DNA from: Scylla paramamosain | Taxonomy: Eukaryota > Arthropoda > Malacostraca > Decapoda > Portunidae | DNA: 64,000 nt | Reading direction: 5' to 3' | Assembly: GCF_035594125.1 (NCBI RefSeq) | Contig: NC_087168.1 | Location: forward strand, 16,817,150 to 16,881,149 | Shown: piece by piece, positions 42,800 to 56,084 of the stretch | Layout of the letters: the number at the start of each line of letters is the position of its first letter | Position numbering within the stretch: position 1 is the stretch's first letter | Notes under the pieces: generated by a model | The model's database searches: none | What the model saw: the letters and a program-made list of their open reading frames with translations, nothing else | What the model was told of the DNA's origin: nothing | Program-made: the position numbers and the translations under genes

Positions 42800-45700
42800 T
42801 TTAATGTATTAATTAATTAATTAATTATTTATTTATTTTATTTATTTATTTATTTTTTATTTTTTATTTTATTTATTTTATTTTTTTTGCTTCTTTAGAT
42901 GTTACGGCTTATCGTATAGTTTGTTAAGTTCTCGCGATAAGTTTGAGATTAATCGTTGCACCGTTAATGAGTTTTAATGTATAATGGCCATATGCTGAAA
43001 CTTATCCCATTGCGAAAGAACCTATTTGATTATTTGCTAACATAACCTCACCTAACCTGATGTTGCACTTGTGCAGGAGAGGTTTCGTGGATGTAAAAGG
43101 CTGACAATGTTGTTTTGGCGAGCCACCTTCTCCTGCTGAATCTTTACCTATTTCATAATGTAGATTATGACTTATATTTATAGCTCAATTCATTCCTACC
43201 TAGAGTACAAGTTATATAAATATCTCAAGTCTTCTTCATTATCCACAAATACAATCTAAGTAGAAGGGAAAGATTTTGGTGACTGGACAGTCCACATTGA
43301 GTTTACACTCACCAAGCCCTGCTTCACCGTGCCAGACTTGTTGACTTCATTTACAATGGACATTTCATTGTTTTAAAGTGTATTTAACAAGTTTTAGAGA
43401 TGATTTATAATTATGATTTTAAGTACAAACAGTTAAGTATTTATGTATTTGAAGCTCATTTTAAAACCTTAAATGTAGCTTTGGCAAGCAATTACATGTA
43501 AAATTAGTTCCTTTGAGTTGCTCAATAATATCATGAGAGTAGGAAAAAGTGAAGTGTATATAGTGATATAAAAGATTAGGTGTTATTTAGTATATAGTGA
43601 TATCAGTGTTGATCACAGAGGTTAGTTCCTGGTAAAGCCACTAAACAGTTTATGATGAAGATATATATATACATATATACATATATATTTGAAATAATAA
43701 CCTTTAAACACATTTTTTTCTGTACATTTGTCCATTTCTCCAGTGCAGGCAGCATTGCCAGTCCTGCTTGACCTTAATGTTGCAGTAGCCAGGAGAACAT
43801 GAAGGGACTGGTGACAAGTGTTCAGGAGGAAGAGTTTCCTGACCCACCTGAATACTGTACACTGGTGCTGGCTTGGTGCCTTTCTCTGAAAGGTTTTGGT
43901 TTTTACATCAGTATGTTTGAGGTGCATGCTTTGGAAATGTTATGAAATGAAAATTACTTGTCTTCTAAATAGACTTCTGTTATACAGCAGTTGTATCATT
44001 TGGTGATGAATTGTGCTCCCAGTGAAAAAAGGTTCCAATTTTGACACTGGTTTTAATTGGCTCAAGTTGATATTAGATCCAGACTGGCAGTGGTTCCTGA
44101 ACAGTTGAAACAAATGGCAGCTGTACTAAATTACTGTCATGGTCATTGACAAACAACTTGTATGACTTTGACTAGGATACACTCCTCTGTAATGGTATTA
44201 GATAGACTATATCAATGATTCATTATAATATGATGTCTCAATCTGCAAAGGTTCTTGCAGTAAAGCTCACCTAAAAGTAGTGTATCAGTAAGTATGTCCT
44301 GGCAGCTTTAGGGAGTCTAGTCTGGAAATGTTTATCCAGTATATTTAATTTCTAGTCTAAAGGGTCTGGTAGCTTTATGCCAGCAGTGAAAATTGTCATG
44401 GACCTCCTGAATAATAATTCATAAATTTGTATGTATAATATAACTGGGCACTCATCTCTCACTATAACATGCATAATACCCACTAGTCAGCCCACATACA
44501 TGAAGCATTTAATGTCATAATAGAGAAACCATCAGGGCTGCCTTGCCCCTCTTTGTGGATCATGCAGGCACGGAATGGGTTATGTTTGATCCCTCACCTT
44601 GTGTAGTACAGGGCTGCTGCCTCCCAGACTTGCAGCAGACAATAGCTTGTGCTGGGTGCTGACAACTGTTCCAGAGTGGCCTTTATTACAGAACTTCAAC
44701 ATTTTCCCAATATTTCATTGTTCAGTAGACCATCAGTATGTCTATAATATGAAAATTGTCCACAACAGAACAGGCTTGTACTGGATCTTGCTTCCTGACA
44801 GCAGGCATTGTTATGACAGTGTCACCAGTTGTGAATCTCAGGTTTCCTCAACATAATTTTGATAGGATGGAAGTATGCAATGTTAGTGCAGAGGGAAATT
44901 ATAGTGATGAATTAATCAGGACATTTTAAAGAAAGATCTCAGAATCTTGAGGTGAAGTTACAAATACATAATTATCATGACTTGTCGATACAAAGTAAAA
45001 ATATTCTGTCTGCTTAACAAATCCAGTTAAACATGGTAAAACCCCATCTTGATGGACTTGATAATATATTGATTTATTAATTTTATACAGTATGCTGATC
45101 CCAAGATTACTAGTATCTCCTGAGTTGCTTCAGATGCCGAGAGCCGCACTCCCTGCCTGCCATGGGCTGTTTGTACTCTGTTGTGCTGATGTAGACTACT
45201 GTTCTCTTTGGGGTTTCCAAATCAAACTGAAGAGTACTCAACAAAATATCTTATATCAAAGCTTGGATAATAGGTACATATGTAATGTGTATCTAATTTT
45301 TGTATAATTTTCATAGCAATAGAGGATATGTTTATGAGGTCCACTAAAATGAGGTTTTGTTATACATTGTTATGAATTAGAAAATAGTGTAAAGGTATAA
45401 TCATATTTTGAAGCCATTTAACCTTACTGATTAATCTAGTAAATAAATTCTATTAACAACAATAACTTAACTCAGCCTTCCCATTATTCCTTTATTCAGG
45501 AGTCTAGATTGCTGTGACATCATTGTGATGGTGCCAAAAAGTTCACAATATATTATGTATGTAATATACAGTGGCAGCTCAAGAAGTATCTGACATTCCG
45601 GAATGGCAGCCAGATGCTCCTTCATGTTCTGCATGACACCTCTGCAAGTCCTAGGCACCCTCAGCTTATGAAACACCCTGAGAAATCACAAACTATAATC

Positions 45701-46835
45701 CCACATTTATTTTCACCCTGATAAGAGTTGCTTATGGCAAAACATCTTACAGATTGTGTGACTTAGTAGAATTTCACTTACAGAAATCCAAGGCAAAGTT
45801 GACTTGGCTTTAGGTCTTTTCAATAGCTAGAAGCTAGCATCCCTAAATTGAACCAGATCAGACCATTCAGGTAAAAACTAAGCCAGGATCACTACAATGA
45901 TTCATTCTCATTTTGTACACACCAACATACAACATGGCTTGGTTAGTGTTGAAGTAGCCATTTAAGTATGAGATTTTGTCTTTGACAAAAATAAATTTGT
46001 TGGAATATTTACTGTAATAAGCTTTCTCCTTCAGTAAGATAGTACAGTGACCACAAAGTAACTGCTTGATATAATAAGGTAATCTTTTCTAAGGCAACTG
46101 TCTCCTGTGCTGCAGACACTACACACAGCCATCCCTTTGGAGGAATTCTTACAAGTAGGAGTGGGCATCACATGATGATGAGCCTACAATGTGATGGAAG
46201 TTTTCTTAATTTTAAGCTTATATTTTCACTTCATTATTCTGATGAGAAGAAAAAAGAGGTAATTGATGAAATGTCTCAATGAAAGTTCTCATAAAAATTT
46301 TGTGAAAATGTTTTAATCACTTTACATACATGTCTACAAATATCACTGTTCATATATAAATAAATATGGAGCCACAGCTGGCCTTGAGCACCTCTGACAC
46401 AGAGGCATTTGGTTCAAGGAAAGTTTTTTTGGACATTCCCAAATAAAGGCACACTAATCTTAGGGCACAAAGTATGTCAGTTTTTATATCTTGTGTCTTT
46501 CCAAGTTCTGCTGATACAGATTCAGTCATCAGTATTATTGTTCCAGTAACAGTCAGTTTTTATAAGGCTCTTCGACAGCCTTGTAAACTAATGAATTGGG
46601 CACAAACGTGCACTTTTGTGCCACAGACTTCTCAGTCTTGTACTGAGCTCATGAAAATCAGGTGCAATGTCATTTTGTATCCAAAATCACTGCAAAAGGC
46701 AAGTTAATTATTTCTTATTATTATAAAGAATAGGAACTTCATATTACATATAAAAACATATTTTTCAAAATTCACTTTTGTTCTTGTGCAATGGAAACAC
46801 ATGGCTACTAAATGAAAACTGCTTGGACTGTCAAG
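42800..46835. other. Spacer between IR25a and RAD17, no gene recognised
   Basis: Open frames are short, lack exon-like composition and match no family I know. The left part may be IR25a 3' UTR; the right part probably includes the RAD17 3' UTR. (TTAA/TTTA)n-like AT-rich sequence lies at 42810-42890. Confidence 0.55.
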
Positions 46836-49800
46836 TCAGTCATCATCTGGGTCCTCAATTATCAATTCCTCCTCTGACTCTTCCTCGACTTGACTGCTGC
46901 TGGAAACTGTTGGTAGCCCAGGTAGCACAGAAAAGGCAGCTCCCTCTACTTCCTCTGCCTCAATGTTGATGCTGCTAACATCCTTCTCTCCTAAGCGTTC
47001 TGTATAAATGATCCTCTGAGTGTTTGACAACAGACCCACCTCTCGAGTGATATGTGATGATCCTGTTGGGGGAAGTAAATTCTTATGTTAAATGCTGTTC
47101 CTATCAACTGCTGAGCCTTAAATCTTTAAATTCTGATTAAATTATCTTCTTTTACCAATTGCTCTTCATCCATTCTTTCTATACGGCCAAACTACCTTAG
47201 CACTCCCTGTTCTGTTGCCCATCACAGGGCTTATAAACAAATGATGACACAAAATATTCAAATAACCTTTCTCTGTCTGTGCTTCATTCCTGTAATGACA
47301 CTAGTAACCAACACAATGATAGGCATCCCTCACCTGGTAAAATTCTGCATTTGAGTGGAACCAAGACAGTCATGAGTTCCTCTGTTGTAAGTGAGTGTTT
47401 GCAGTGTTCCTCCTTGATTGCCAAGGAGTGCTCTTGCATTTTCTTTGTGACAGTATACCATTGTGGCCGGGTGATGGGCCGCCATGAGCCCCCAGAGGTG
47501 CCATCTTTATTGGGGTGCATCAAGCCTCTTGCTGTCACTGATGCTGAATATCCCTCCAGCACATCTCGTTCCTAAGCAAAGAAAATATCTTAAAGAAATG
47601 TTCATTCAAGTATCACAGGGAGTATGTGGTAATGGAGATCCAGTCTGATAACTAAAAATTTAACACTCATACAAATATATGTGATGATGAATTATATTAG
47701 AAATGGTTGATGCCAATGGCTACAGTTCAGGAAAACTTGCTGGAAAGAATAACTCTGAACAACAATTTTGTTTCTGATAGTACAGTATTGTTGGCCATAT
47801 ATCAGGTTTGGCAAAACTGTCACTGGGAAAATTTTTGGATATTTTACCCATTTATGTAACAGCAGATTTCATGATTATTAAATTCATGTTCAGTGAGGGA
47901 CAAGTGTACAGCTCAGTGAAGACAGGCATTATTCTGTTAAAAAGAAATTCTATTACCATCATTAAACTAACCATCCATTCAGAAGTTAACACATCAGAAT
48001 CTGAGAGATAATGAGCTGCCTTTGCTACACTCTCAATGTCTGAGAAAAAGTTCAAATAATTTTGGTGAAGAAAAAGACTGAAACTAGAAGCTCCCATGGA
48101 CGTCTTCTCATAGATGCTTTCTGGAATCTCTTGCAAGGACAGCCTCTCATTTTTCTTCAAGTGTTTGGGTAGAGTTTCAATGATCCCTTTATCTGAGTTT
48201 CCTGCAACAGTATGAGAGATTTAATATAAATAAAATGCACTATATTTATAAATGCACTATAAATACCATTGATGGATGAAGTATTACAACATGTTTGTAG
48301 ATCCTTTAATTTTTATAGTGTTCATCTATTTTTTATTCTTTAATAAACAATATAAGGTATTTCATCCCTTATGATATAATTTGTGATTAAACATGATCAC
48401 TTTCTTATTGCAATCAAGAGACTTGAGTATGCTTGCATAATGAACTCAAATGTCTGACCTCCACATAGTTTAGAGCTGTGAGGATTTGTCCCTTCACCCC
48501 CAACACTACAAGGAAGGACGTGAGGGAGCGTAGGGCACAGATGCCTTGTCTCGGTTAATTCTCCTAAAGACCAGATGCCAGTCTGTTATGGAGATAGGAA
48601 TCTTGTGTTTCAAAAGCATTTATACTCACTCTTGCAATAGAGAACTTTTCCCAGTGCCCTGAAGAGGAAGAGTGATGCATCCTTTCCTCCCACAGCCACA
48701 TGAGCCTCCTTGCTGCTCACAGCAGGCTTTGACTTGGTGCTGCCCTTCCCTCTACTGCCAAGCTTGTCCTTCTTTGATGATCCAGTAAATAATTCCTCAA
48801 TGTTACCCACATCTGTGGGTAAATATTTTGGCATCAGTCTCTAGCTTACAATTTTCTACAGATAATTTGATTTTTTTTTACAAAGCAGCATCATCTTCAT
48901 TCTGAGACACATGCCTCTTCATTTCTAGGGTTTTCTCAATGAATCATTAAGAACTCTTAATAGAACATACAAAAATTTAGTTTTGTTCTGACTGATGCAT
49001 GTTCCTCTAGACACCCTTGAGGGCATGACCACACCATAAAAAGAGTCTACATCTTCACCCATTACTTGAAACAGATAAACCTGATGTATATTTCACTTCA
49101 TTCATATAGTGAGTCACTGCCTCCTTACCTTTTTTGGTGGCAAACTGAAGAGCATTGATGGCACTGCGAATGTCTCCCCCCGAGGCTTCTGCCAGACTTT
49201 GGAGCACCTCCTTGGTGGGCAGCGGAAGCCTCAGCCCACCCTCACTGACATTCTCTATGCTCAGGATGCGACCCAGAGCCTTTACTAACAGCCCACTCGC
49301 AATGGGATTGAACCTATGCATACATTAATTGGCATTAGAACTATTATTACAACACACTCACACACACATTATTATTATTATTATTATTTAACATACACAC
49401 ACACAAACATGATCAGTGACTTCTCAGTTATGGAGTGACTGTCAGTGTCATCAGTGTTTTGTTATCTACTTGACCATAACTGTCATCACATCTCACCCGA
49501 TGCTGACGATTGAGAGTTCCTGCACCAGGTCGGGAGGGAAGAGCCGCTTCACATTGCCGTACTGGTTGGTGGAGTCTGTCACGATGAACACTACTGGGCT
49601 ACTGTTGCTCCACTGGCTGTATTTCCTGCAGATATAAAATGATGAATAACTGCTGAACTCATTTCCCACAAATTTGATATAAAAATGAAAAATCACAAAC
49701 ATTAACTGATTGCTTGAAAAAATAAGCATGAAATAAAATTGCTATGACCACAACATAATTATTTTAAGACAAGTCATACTGCAGGTACTGTGTCTTCAAA

Positions 49801-52220
49801 CAAAATATCACAAGGAAATTTAAACTCATCTTTCATGAGTTTCATATGTAACAGAAAATTGCAAACATTAACTAATCACTTAAGAAAAAGTAAGCATGAA
49901 ATAAGATTGCCATAATAACAACATATTATTTTAAAACAAGTCCTACAACAGATTCTAACTCTTTGACCAAAGCATCCCAAGGAAGCCAATGCCTACATGT
50001 TACTGGAGAGAGTGATCAAACAGGCTGGAAACACCTAAGGGTCTGTTGCTGTTTGTAATTCTTTGTAATGTCACACAGGTGCTCAGATAATCAAACAAGG
50101 CAACAAGTGAAGGACTGGTCTTTAAATACTTCATTCAAAGCTACCAAATCCAGTCAACTACAATATATTCCATAGCTTTAATTATTCACAGAACTTGGAA
50201 CCACTTGCCAACACAAAGTCACATAATCTTGTAATACAAAGCAGGATCCTCAAACCTAATGTCACTGAGGCAAAAATACAAAGTGAAGCAAACTGGAATG
50301 ATTGACAAAAAGCTTTAAATTCTACTTCAATAGAAACAATTAATCTTTTATGGTGATTTTCATGTCATGATTACTACAGTATGATAAAAGTGCTGCAAAT
50401 AACAGATACTGCTTTTACTTTCTCTGCACTCACCTAAGCATGGTATGGAAAGATGCCGGGTCTCTGAGAATAGCATTGGGAAAATCCTCCACACACACCA
50501 GGTTGCCTCCTTTGTCTGTCATGCACACACTGTTGTACTTGCTACACCGCATTAAGAACTCCCAGAACTGTGTGGTCTGGCTGACTGGAACCACTGTGTC
50601 ACCAGGCCTCCACACACTTTCTGTTGAGATGTCCACATGTATTATAGATCAGATGATCCATTGTGTGAATCTTAACTACGTAGTATAATTAAACTCAAAC
50701 AGTTTAATCTTTACATATAAGAATTGGTACAAATATTTATCTTTATTAGTATCTTTTACATCTAAGTAGAGATATAAGCTAAACAAACATTACTAACATT
50801 ATGCTCTAATTATCCTCACCATCTGTCCTCTTTAAAATGGTAATGGTAAAACTTATAACAAAGACTGCTCTAACCTTGCTCCATAAAATTATTGTTATAT
50901 GGTGTTGTGGTGGGGTTGGTCCACTCCACCAGATTGAGTCCTGCTTCCCGGGCAAGGACCCTCACAGTGGCAGATTTCCCACATCCTGAAGGCCCGGTCA
51001 GCAGCAGCAGCTTCCTCCCCTGCAAAAGGTGGCTGCACTGAGGGCATGTACTGTAATTGTCCTTATTTTTCTCAAGTTATTTTTAATTCTACATCTAACA
51101 TAATAATGATCTAGTAATATACTGATGACCTTAAGTGTCCGACATTATAGAATGGACAGCCTGCCACACAGAAGTGCTAATGCTAACAGATCTTAATTAT
51201 GGAATCCTCTTCATGAAAAAATTCCTTAAGATACTCAAAATGAGATGAGGCAACTCAAGTAAAAAAAGGGGATAATTAACCACATTTCTACCACAAATGA
51301 AGACAACAAAAACTCCTGTGAAATTGTTGACAGTTTATCTTCACACTGCTTTCCTTCGTACACAACAGATAGTCTTGGAACTTGTCCACATAACTTTATC
51401 AGAGAGAAAGAGAATTCCTGCTGTGTGAACAGGGGTTATGTTGTGACAGAAAACAAATCCCTACTTAGCTCAGCTGTGAGGCAAACCACCAAACCACATT
51501 CTAAAGAATGCACATAATGAAAATAAATGGATGTATATGGTAGATTTCAAGTGCATTTTCTGGTCATAAACTTACATCTTATGCTGTTAGTACCTGGTTA
51601 AAAGGCAACAAACCTTCATTCCAGACGAATTCTCCACCAGCCATGATTCCACTTCCTGCACTTTTCTCTTGTGGACAGCAAGATCCTCTTGTGTGGAGGG
51701 AGCATACAGGTCCACCCACAGTGCTGACCTGTCCTGTAATCAATCAGCAACTGTAAAAAAATACAATTTATTGTATTATCTAATGTGAATGAAACTTTAC
51801 ACTTGAATCTGTCATTACCATAGCAAGAAGTGGCAAGCCATTGTTGAAAGTCTGCCTTCTTTTTTCAAAGAAAGCTTCAAAAGTATTACTGTGAAAAGAA
51901 TTTCCTAGGAATACATAGCTCACTGTGGTGAAGGAAATACCTGGAGCTGCTGTGGTGCCTGGTGACGCTTCTGTCTGCCTTCACCTCGGCCACCCGGGTC
52001 TCGGGAACGCTTAGCAATCTTTTTGTCAGCAGGAGGGGAGGAGCTCAGACCAAAATCTGAGAAGCTGGACACCACCCATGATGAAATCTGAGGGAGAGAG
52101 ATGTCATGGCAATTCTGCTCCTCTGTGGCACACAATGACAATCCTTTATACAAAACTGACTAATTAAAATCAACAAGGAAGTAGATGACTCACTTTTGTT
52201 TGAGGTTTCTTACTGGTCAT
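46836..52220 (-). CDS. RAD17: RAD17 cell-cycle checkpoint clamp loader, complete (605 aa)
   Basis: Eleven minus-strand exons, 5' to 3': 52194-52220, 51941-52087, 51614-51733, 50875-51019, 50434-50620, 49497-49625, 49129-49313, 48630-48812, 47972-48201, 47334-47571, 46836-47062. All introns are GT-AG and the total is 1818 nt in one frame. RAD17 replaces RFC1 in a clamp loader that puts the 9-1-1 clamp on damaged chromatin for ATR signalling. Evidence: AAA+ Walker A GPSGCGKS (residues 107-114), Walker B LVCVED (187-192), sensor-1 VVFIVTDS (220-227), sensor-2 SGGDIRSAIN (296-305), the RAD17 hallmark GGKDASLFLFRALGKVLYCK, the FLHQNYLNFFSDI segment, ARGLMHPNK, RPQWYTVTKK, and an acidic ELIIEDPDDD C-terminus like the vertebrate protein. 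It is shorter than human RAD17 (about 670-681 aa). The start is the first Met in the exon; an acceptor at 52248-52250 (exon start 52247) implies an upstream 5' UTR exon, perhaps ending near 52763. Confidence 0.95.
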
Positions 52221-52909
52221 AACGACTTCAGGAAAGAATACGTAGTTCTGGAATAAGAAAATGCATCTTAAAATCATGTAAAGTTAATTATACCTCATAA
52301 TTCTCTCAACTTTTGCAATAATGTCCTCAGCAATATACTGCATGAAGCTCCTGCAGTAAAGCACTGACATTCCAGAGTTTGTAATGAACAAGCCTCAATT
52401 TACATCACAAGACAGTGTACAGTACAAAGAAGGCAGGACACATCCCCAACCAATAAACAGCGAGCTCTCTTCCAACTGCCACTCCTGCACACCATGCCCT
52501 AGCCTGTCCTGTGCTGTGCTGCACTGTTCTGTGATGTCCCTGTCGTGTGTTGTGCTGTTCATATCCTGTTCTTTTCCTATGCTGTCCCTGTCTTAATTTG
52601 TGCTGTGCTGTACCTGTCCTGCCTTTCTTGTGCTGTTCTCTCCTATCCTGTGGTATTTAGGCCACAAGTGAACAGCAGAACCGCCTTCTCTTAACACATG
52701 GTGCTGTGAGGTTTGCTGGTCACTGATGCCTTGATCACAACACGTTACCTTTCGTTACTTACGCAGTTCTTATTAGGAAGCAAACATAAACAAACTTTCT
52801 TTTCCCACGAGTCTCTAGGATCAGCTGCTGATCTTGAGCTTAACAAAAATAAAATAAATAATAATTATAAGACAAAACACTTAAATACACAGTCGTAAGT
52901 TCGTCTGAA

Positions 52910-53013
<104 letters not shown>

Positions 53014-53379
53014 TTTTTTATCATGATCTACGCAATGAAAGGATTAACAGTGAAACTATTAATGAACTGAATATTAATCTCCTATCCTTGTTGTACACGC
53101 AAAAAAAAAAAAGTCAATTCAAGCCACAATAAAGTAGATCATTGTTGCAGAAGTCAAGAAATTACAAGACACCATTAACTTAACAATACTTCAAGAATTA
53201 CATATAATAATACATATAATGTAATATTCAAGATCAAGATCACAGGAGTAGTGGTCAGCTGTCAAGATAGTGTTGGAGGGAGGGCGTGTATCATACCAGA
53301 TAACGTGACGCTGGTGGAATAATAACAGATCTGTCACCCACCACCAAGGATTCTACACAAGTCTACCTTCCTCGTTCAA

Positions 53380-53471
53380 CACACAGCACCACTGAGGGCC
53401 TGACACAAGAGGAGGCAGCCTGCACACCATTACTTCGCAGAGGGAGCTGCAGTCTACCTCGCCTGGGCACG
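53380..53471 (+). promoter_or_regulatory. Candidate first noncoding exon of TMEM230
   Basis: A comparatively GC-rich patch ends in GGGCACG followed by GTAAGC (donor at 53472). The next fitting acceptor is CCCTGTTTCAG at 55240-55250, just upstream of the TMEM230 ATG. The left boundary is a guess. Confidence 0.3.
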
Positions 53472-53984
53472 GTAAGCTGCTCTGCCAATGTTTACATTTA
53501 TTTAAGAATATCGCCAAATTTAACCAAAGGCGGCTCCTTTTGTATTATATTTGCGCTCCTCTCCAGGATAAGTAAGCTTGGGGACCTGGTGCGTAAACGA
53601 GTTTTAGGGTGGGGTAGACCAAAATAGGCCAAATTTGGGAAACCTCAAAGGTCTAGAAAAAAAAAAAAAAGAAAGAAAGGAAAGAAATTTGGGGGAAAAC
53701 CTGGTATTTCTTTGTAAGAAGTCCGCCACCCCCTATTTCACCCCCTACCCCCCCCTAACCCCTCAAACAAGCTTGGGGGCCTGTTGGGAATCGGGGGTTT
53801 TGGGGGAGGGGGATGAAAATAAGTGAAATAAGGGGGGTTAAAAAATCTAAGGAAATTCACCTTAATATTTCGAATTTCCCTAAGCTATCTTAGCCCATAG
53901 ATCCTCCAATCCCCCGCTAGAACGTAACCTAACTTAATCTAACCTAACCTGGAACCATCATACTTATGTACTTATCTATTATCT

Positions 53985-54290
53985 TAGAGGAAAATTTTTA
54001 ATTGCATAAATTTAATTTTAAAATTTTGCTCTGATAATTGTGATTTATTTTTTACTCAAAGAAGAATCATTGTACAGTACATATGTAAAATATTATGTAA
54101 AGTTCTTGGAAGTGGTGTGAATATTTTCCTTCTTCTATTCATGATTTATTCACCTGTAATCCTTGAGGAAAATTTTTAATCACAAAAATTTTTTAAATTT
54201 TTTGTACTGGTATGGACCTTAGAAAAGTGAAAAAAACTTCAATTTAAAATTTTCATCTGATTATTGGGATGTGTTCCTTACTTAAGGACA
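53985..54290. repeat. Two copies of an AT-rich repeat related to the 58.3-59.8 kb array
   Basis: GAGGAAAATTTTTAATNGCA starts near 53986 and 54164, followed by TTTAAAATTTTCATCTGATT, ATTGGGATGTGTTCCTTACT and CATTGTACA...ATATGTAAAATATT. The same phrases occur in the downstream array. Confidence 0.7.
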
Positions 54291-55283
54291 CTAATCTAAC
54301 ATAACAGTAGGGCTTTGCCACCCTAGGATGCATCTTAAAAAACACTAACCAAACCTAACCCAAACAGGAAGGTTTTGGCCCCCTGGACCTCTCCCTTAAG
54401 GACACTAAACCTAACCTAAATTAACCAGGGCTGCTTCACTGTGAGGGATATGTGGTATGATTTACCTTTTGAATATAGAAAATAATGTCACATTGTTTTT
54501 TCATTGTAAATCATGGATATAATTTTTGATATGTTAGTAACTTTAGGTTAGGTCAGACTAGGTCGAATTGAGTTAGGTTTGGTTAATTCTCACCCGTTAT
54601 TTTCTGAGCATGAAACAGTTTTTCTGTTGAGTTTGCATCAGTTTTCATTATGGTACTGATCTTTAATTTCACTCATATATCCTTCATTTTGGAGAGAAGA
54701 TGAGAGACATGGAAGGAAAAGAGATGGGGATAGGAATGAGGAAACTTGCAACAAAAAGCTTTTCTTGATGTTTTGTCTCGTAAGTCTCAACTTAATGGAC
54801 ATTTTTGTTGTCATCAGAAGCTACATGATGTGATCAGACTAAAAGCTTTGCTTGTCACATGAGTGTGACATTGTTTGATGGGTTTCTAAACAGTGTGGGT
54901 TGATATGCAACCTTTGTGTTTGCTGAAGACAGTCCCCTTGAAAAGAAAAAAAAAAATATTTTACATGTTTGAAACATGGAGATGTATTCATGTGAGGGGC
55001 ATTACAATTATAGCATCGTATTGACACTTTCATGCAAAAACACTCAAATGTATGGACTGTCATTACATGTCTGTTTAGCCACGTGCCCTGACTGGATGAG
55101 TGACCAGCTTGTTTGGAGAGGCCACAGGCCACCAGCATGCACTGTTTTGCTTCTTTGTTTCTCTTAAACTGTTGTTGTTGAAAGATTCACTTGCCTGTGT
55201 GAGCACCAGGAGGTCACAGATGTTTGCTGATGCCCTTCCCTGTTTCAGGCTGAAGGAGCTCTGTGGTAGTGTGAGTCGTGGTC

Positions 55284-56084
55284 ATGGTTCGCAAGGACGC
55301 CCGTGCATCCTCCTCATCCTCGTCCTCCTCCTCATCCTATCCCTCATCCTCGGCAAAGTACCAGAGGCTCACACAAGAGGATGATGGTTTTGTTGATGAC
55401 CAGTTCAAGGTATTTGATTGGCATTTATTTGAGTCACTGCATATGTCTTTTGTCTTTTGTATAAGATGGTTTGTGTTGAATTAACTCAAGTATTCAATGA
55501 AAATCTGCAGTTGGCCTTTACTGTAAGATTAAGAAAAAATGCAAGATGACTTGAATGTTTTTCTCAAATACATAAGTGATTCCTTGACTGAGTGCAGTAT
55601 AAACTTGAAGCAGACTCTTTTGAAACTGATGTCATTTGTATTTTGCTATACTGTTCAGGAAGGACATAAGGTGGCATCAATGACCTTTTCCTACATCATG
55701 AACCATGAAATGATACTTGGGATTACTGAATGGTAAAATTATAAACAAGTGAAAATAGAGGGAGAAGTGCACAGCATGACTGACCTCCCTAACCTTCAGT
55801 GTCCTTAACCTGCCCCTTACACACAGAGTGGTCCCAAGCGCATTCCCTGGAAGGCGATAGGGTACGCGATGCTGCTCTTTGCCGCAGGCACCCTCCTGCT
55901 GGTGGTGGGCAGCCTGCTGGTCACTGGGTACTTGGATGAGAAGTATGCCGACCGCACGTGGCCTGTCATCATTCTGGGCGCTCTCATGTTTATTCCCGGT
56001 GCCTATCACTCCTATGTGGCTTATTATGCCTTTAAAGGCTATGAGGGCTACTCCTTTGATGACATTCCCTCTTATGATGATTAA
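55284..56084 (+). CDS. TMEM230: Transmembrane protein 230 (TMEM230), complete, 127 aa
   Basis: Two coding exons, 55284-55409 and 55827-56084, GT-AG, phase 0 junction. The cytosolic N-terminus has a ten-Ser run (residues 9-18) and the conserved KYQRLTQEDDGFVDDQFK. TM1 is about residues 53-78 (AMLLFAAGTLLLVVGSLLVT) and TM2 about 87-108 (WPVIILGALMFIPGAYHSYV). The end, YYAFKGYEGYSFDDIPSYDD, is the signature of TMEM230/UPF0414. Family knowledge: a small two-pass protein of endosomal, secretory and recycling vesicles involved in vesicle trafficking. Length matches the usual about 120 aa. ATG chosen as first in the exon; the acceptor at 55250 places it in exon 2 of the transcript. It is transcribed divergently from RAD17. 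No clear AATAAA was identified close to the stop. Confidence 0.96.

Noticed and set aside
43622..43927. 101-codon minus-strand frame between IR25a and RAD17
   Set aside because: No recognisable domain, AT-rich surroundings, no convincing splice sites.
47279..47575. 98-codon plus-strand frame
   Set aside because: Antisense shadow of RAD17 exon 10, whose minus-strand frame contains conserved ARGLMHPNK and RPQWYTVTKK.
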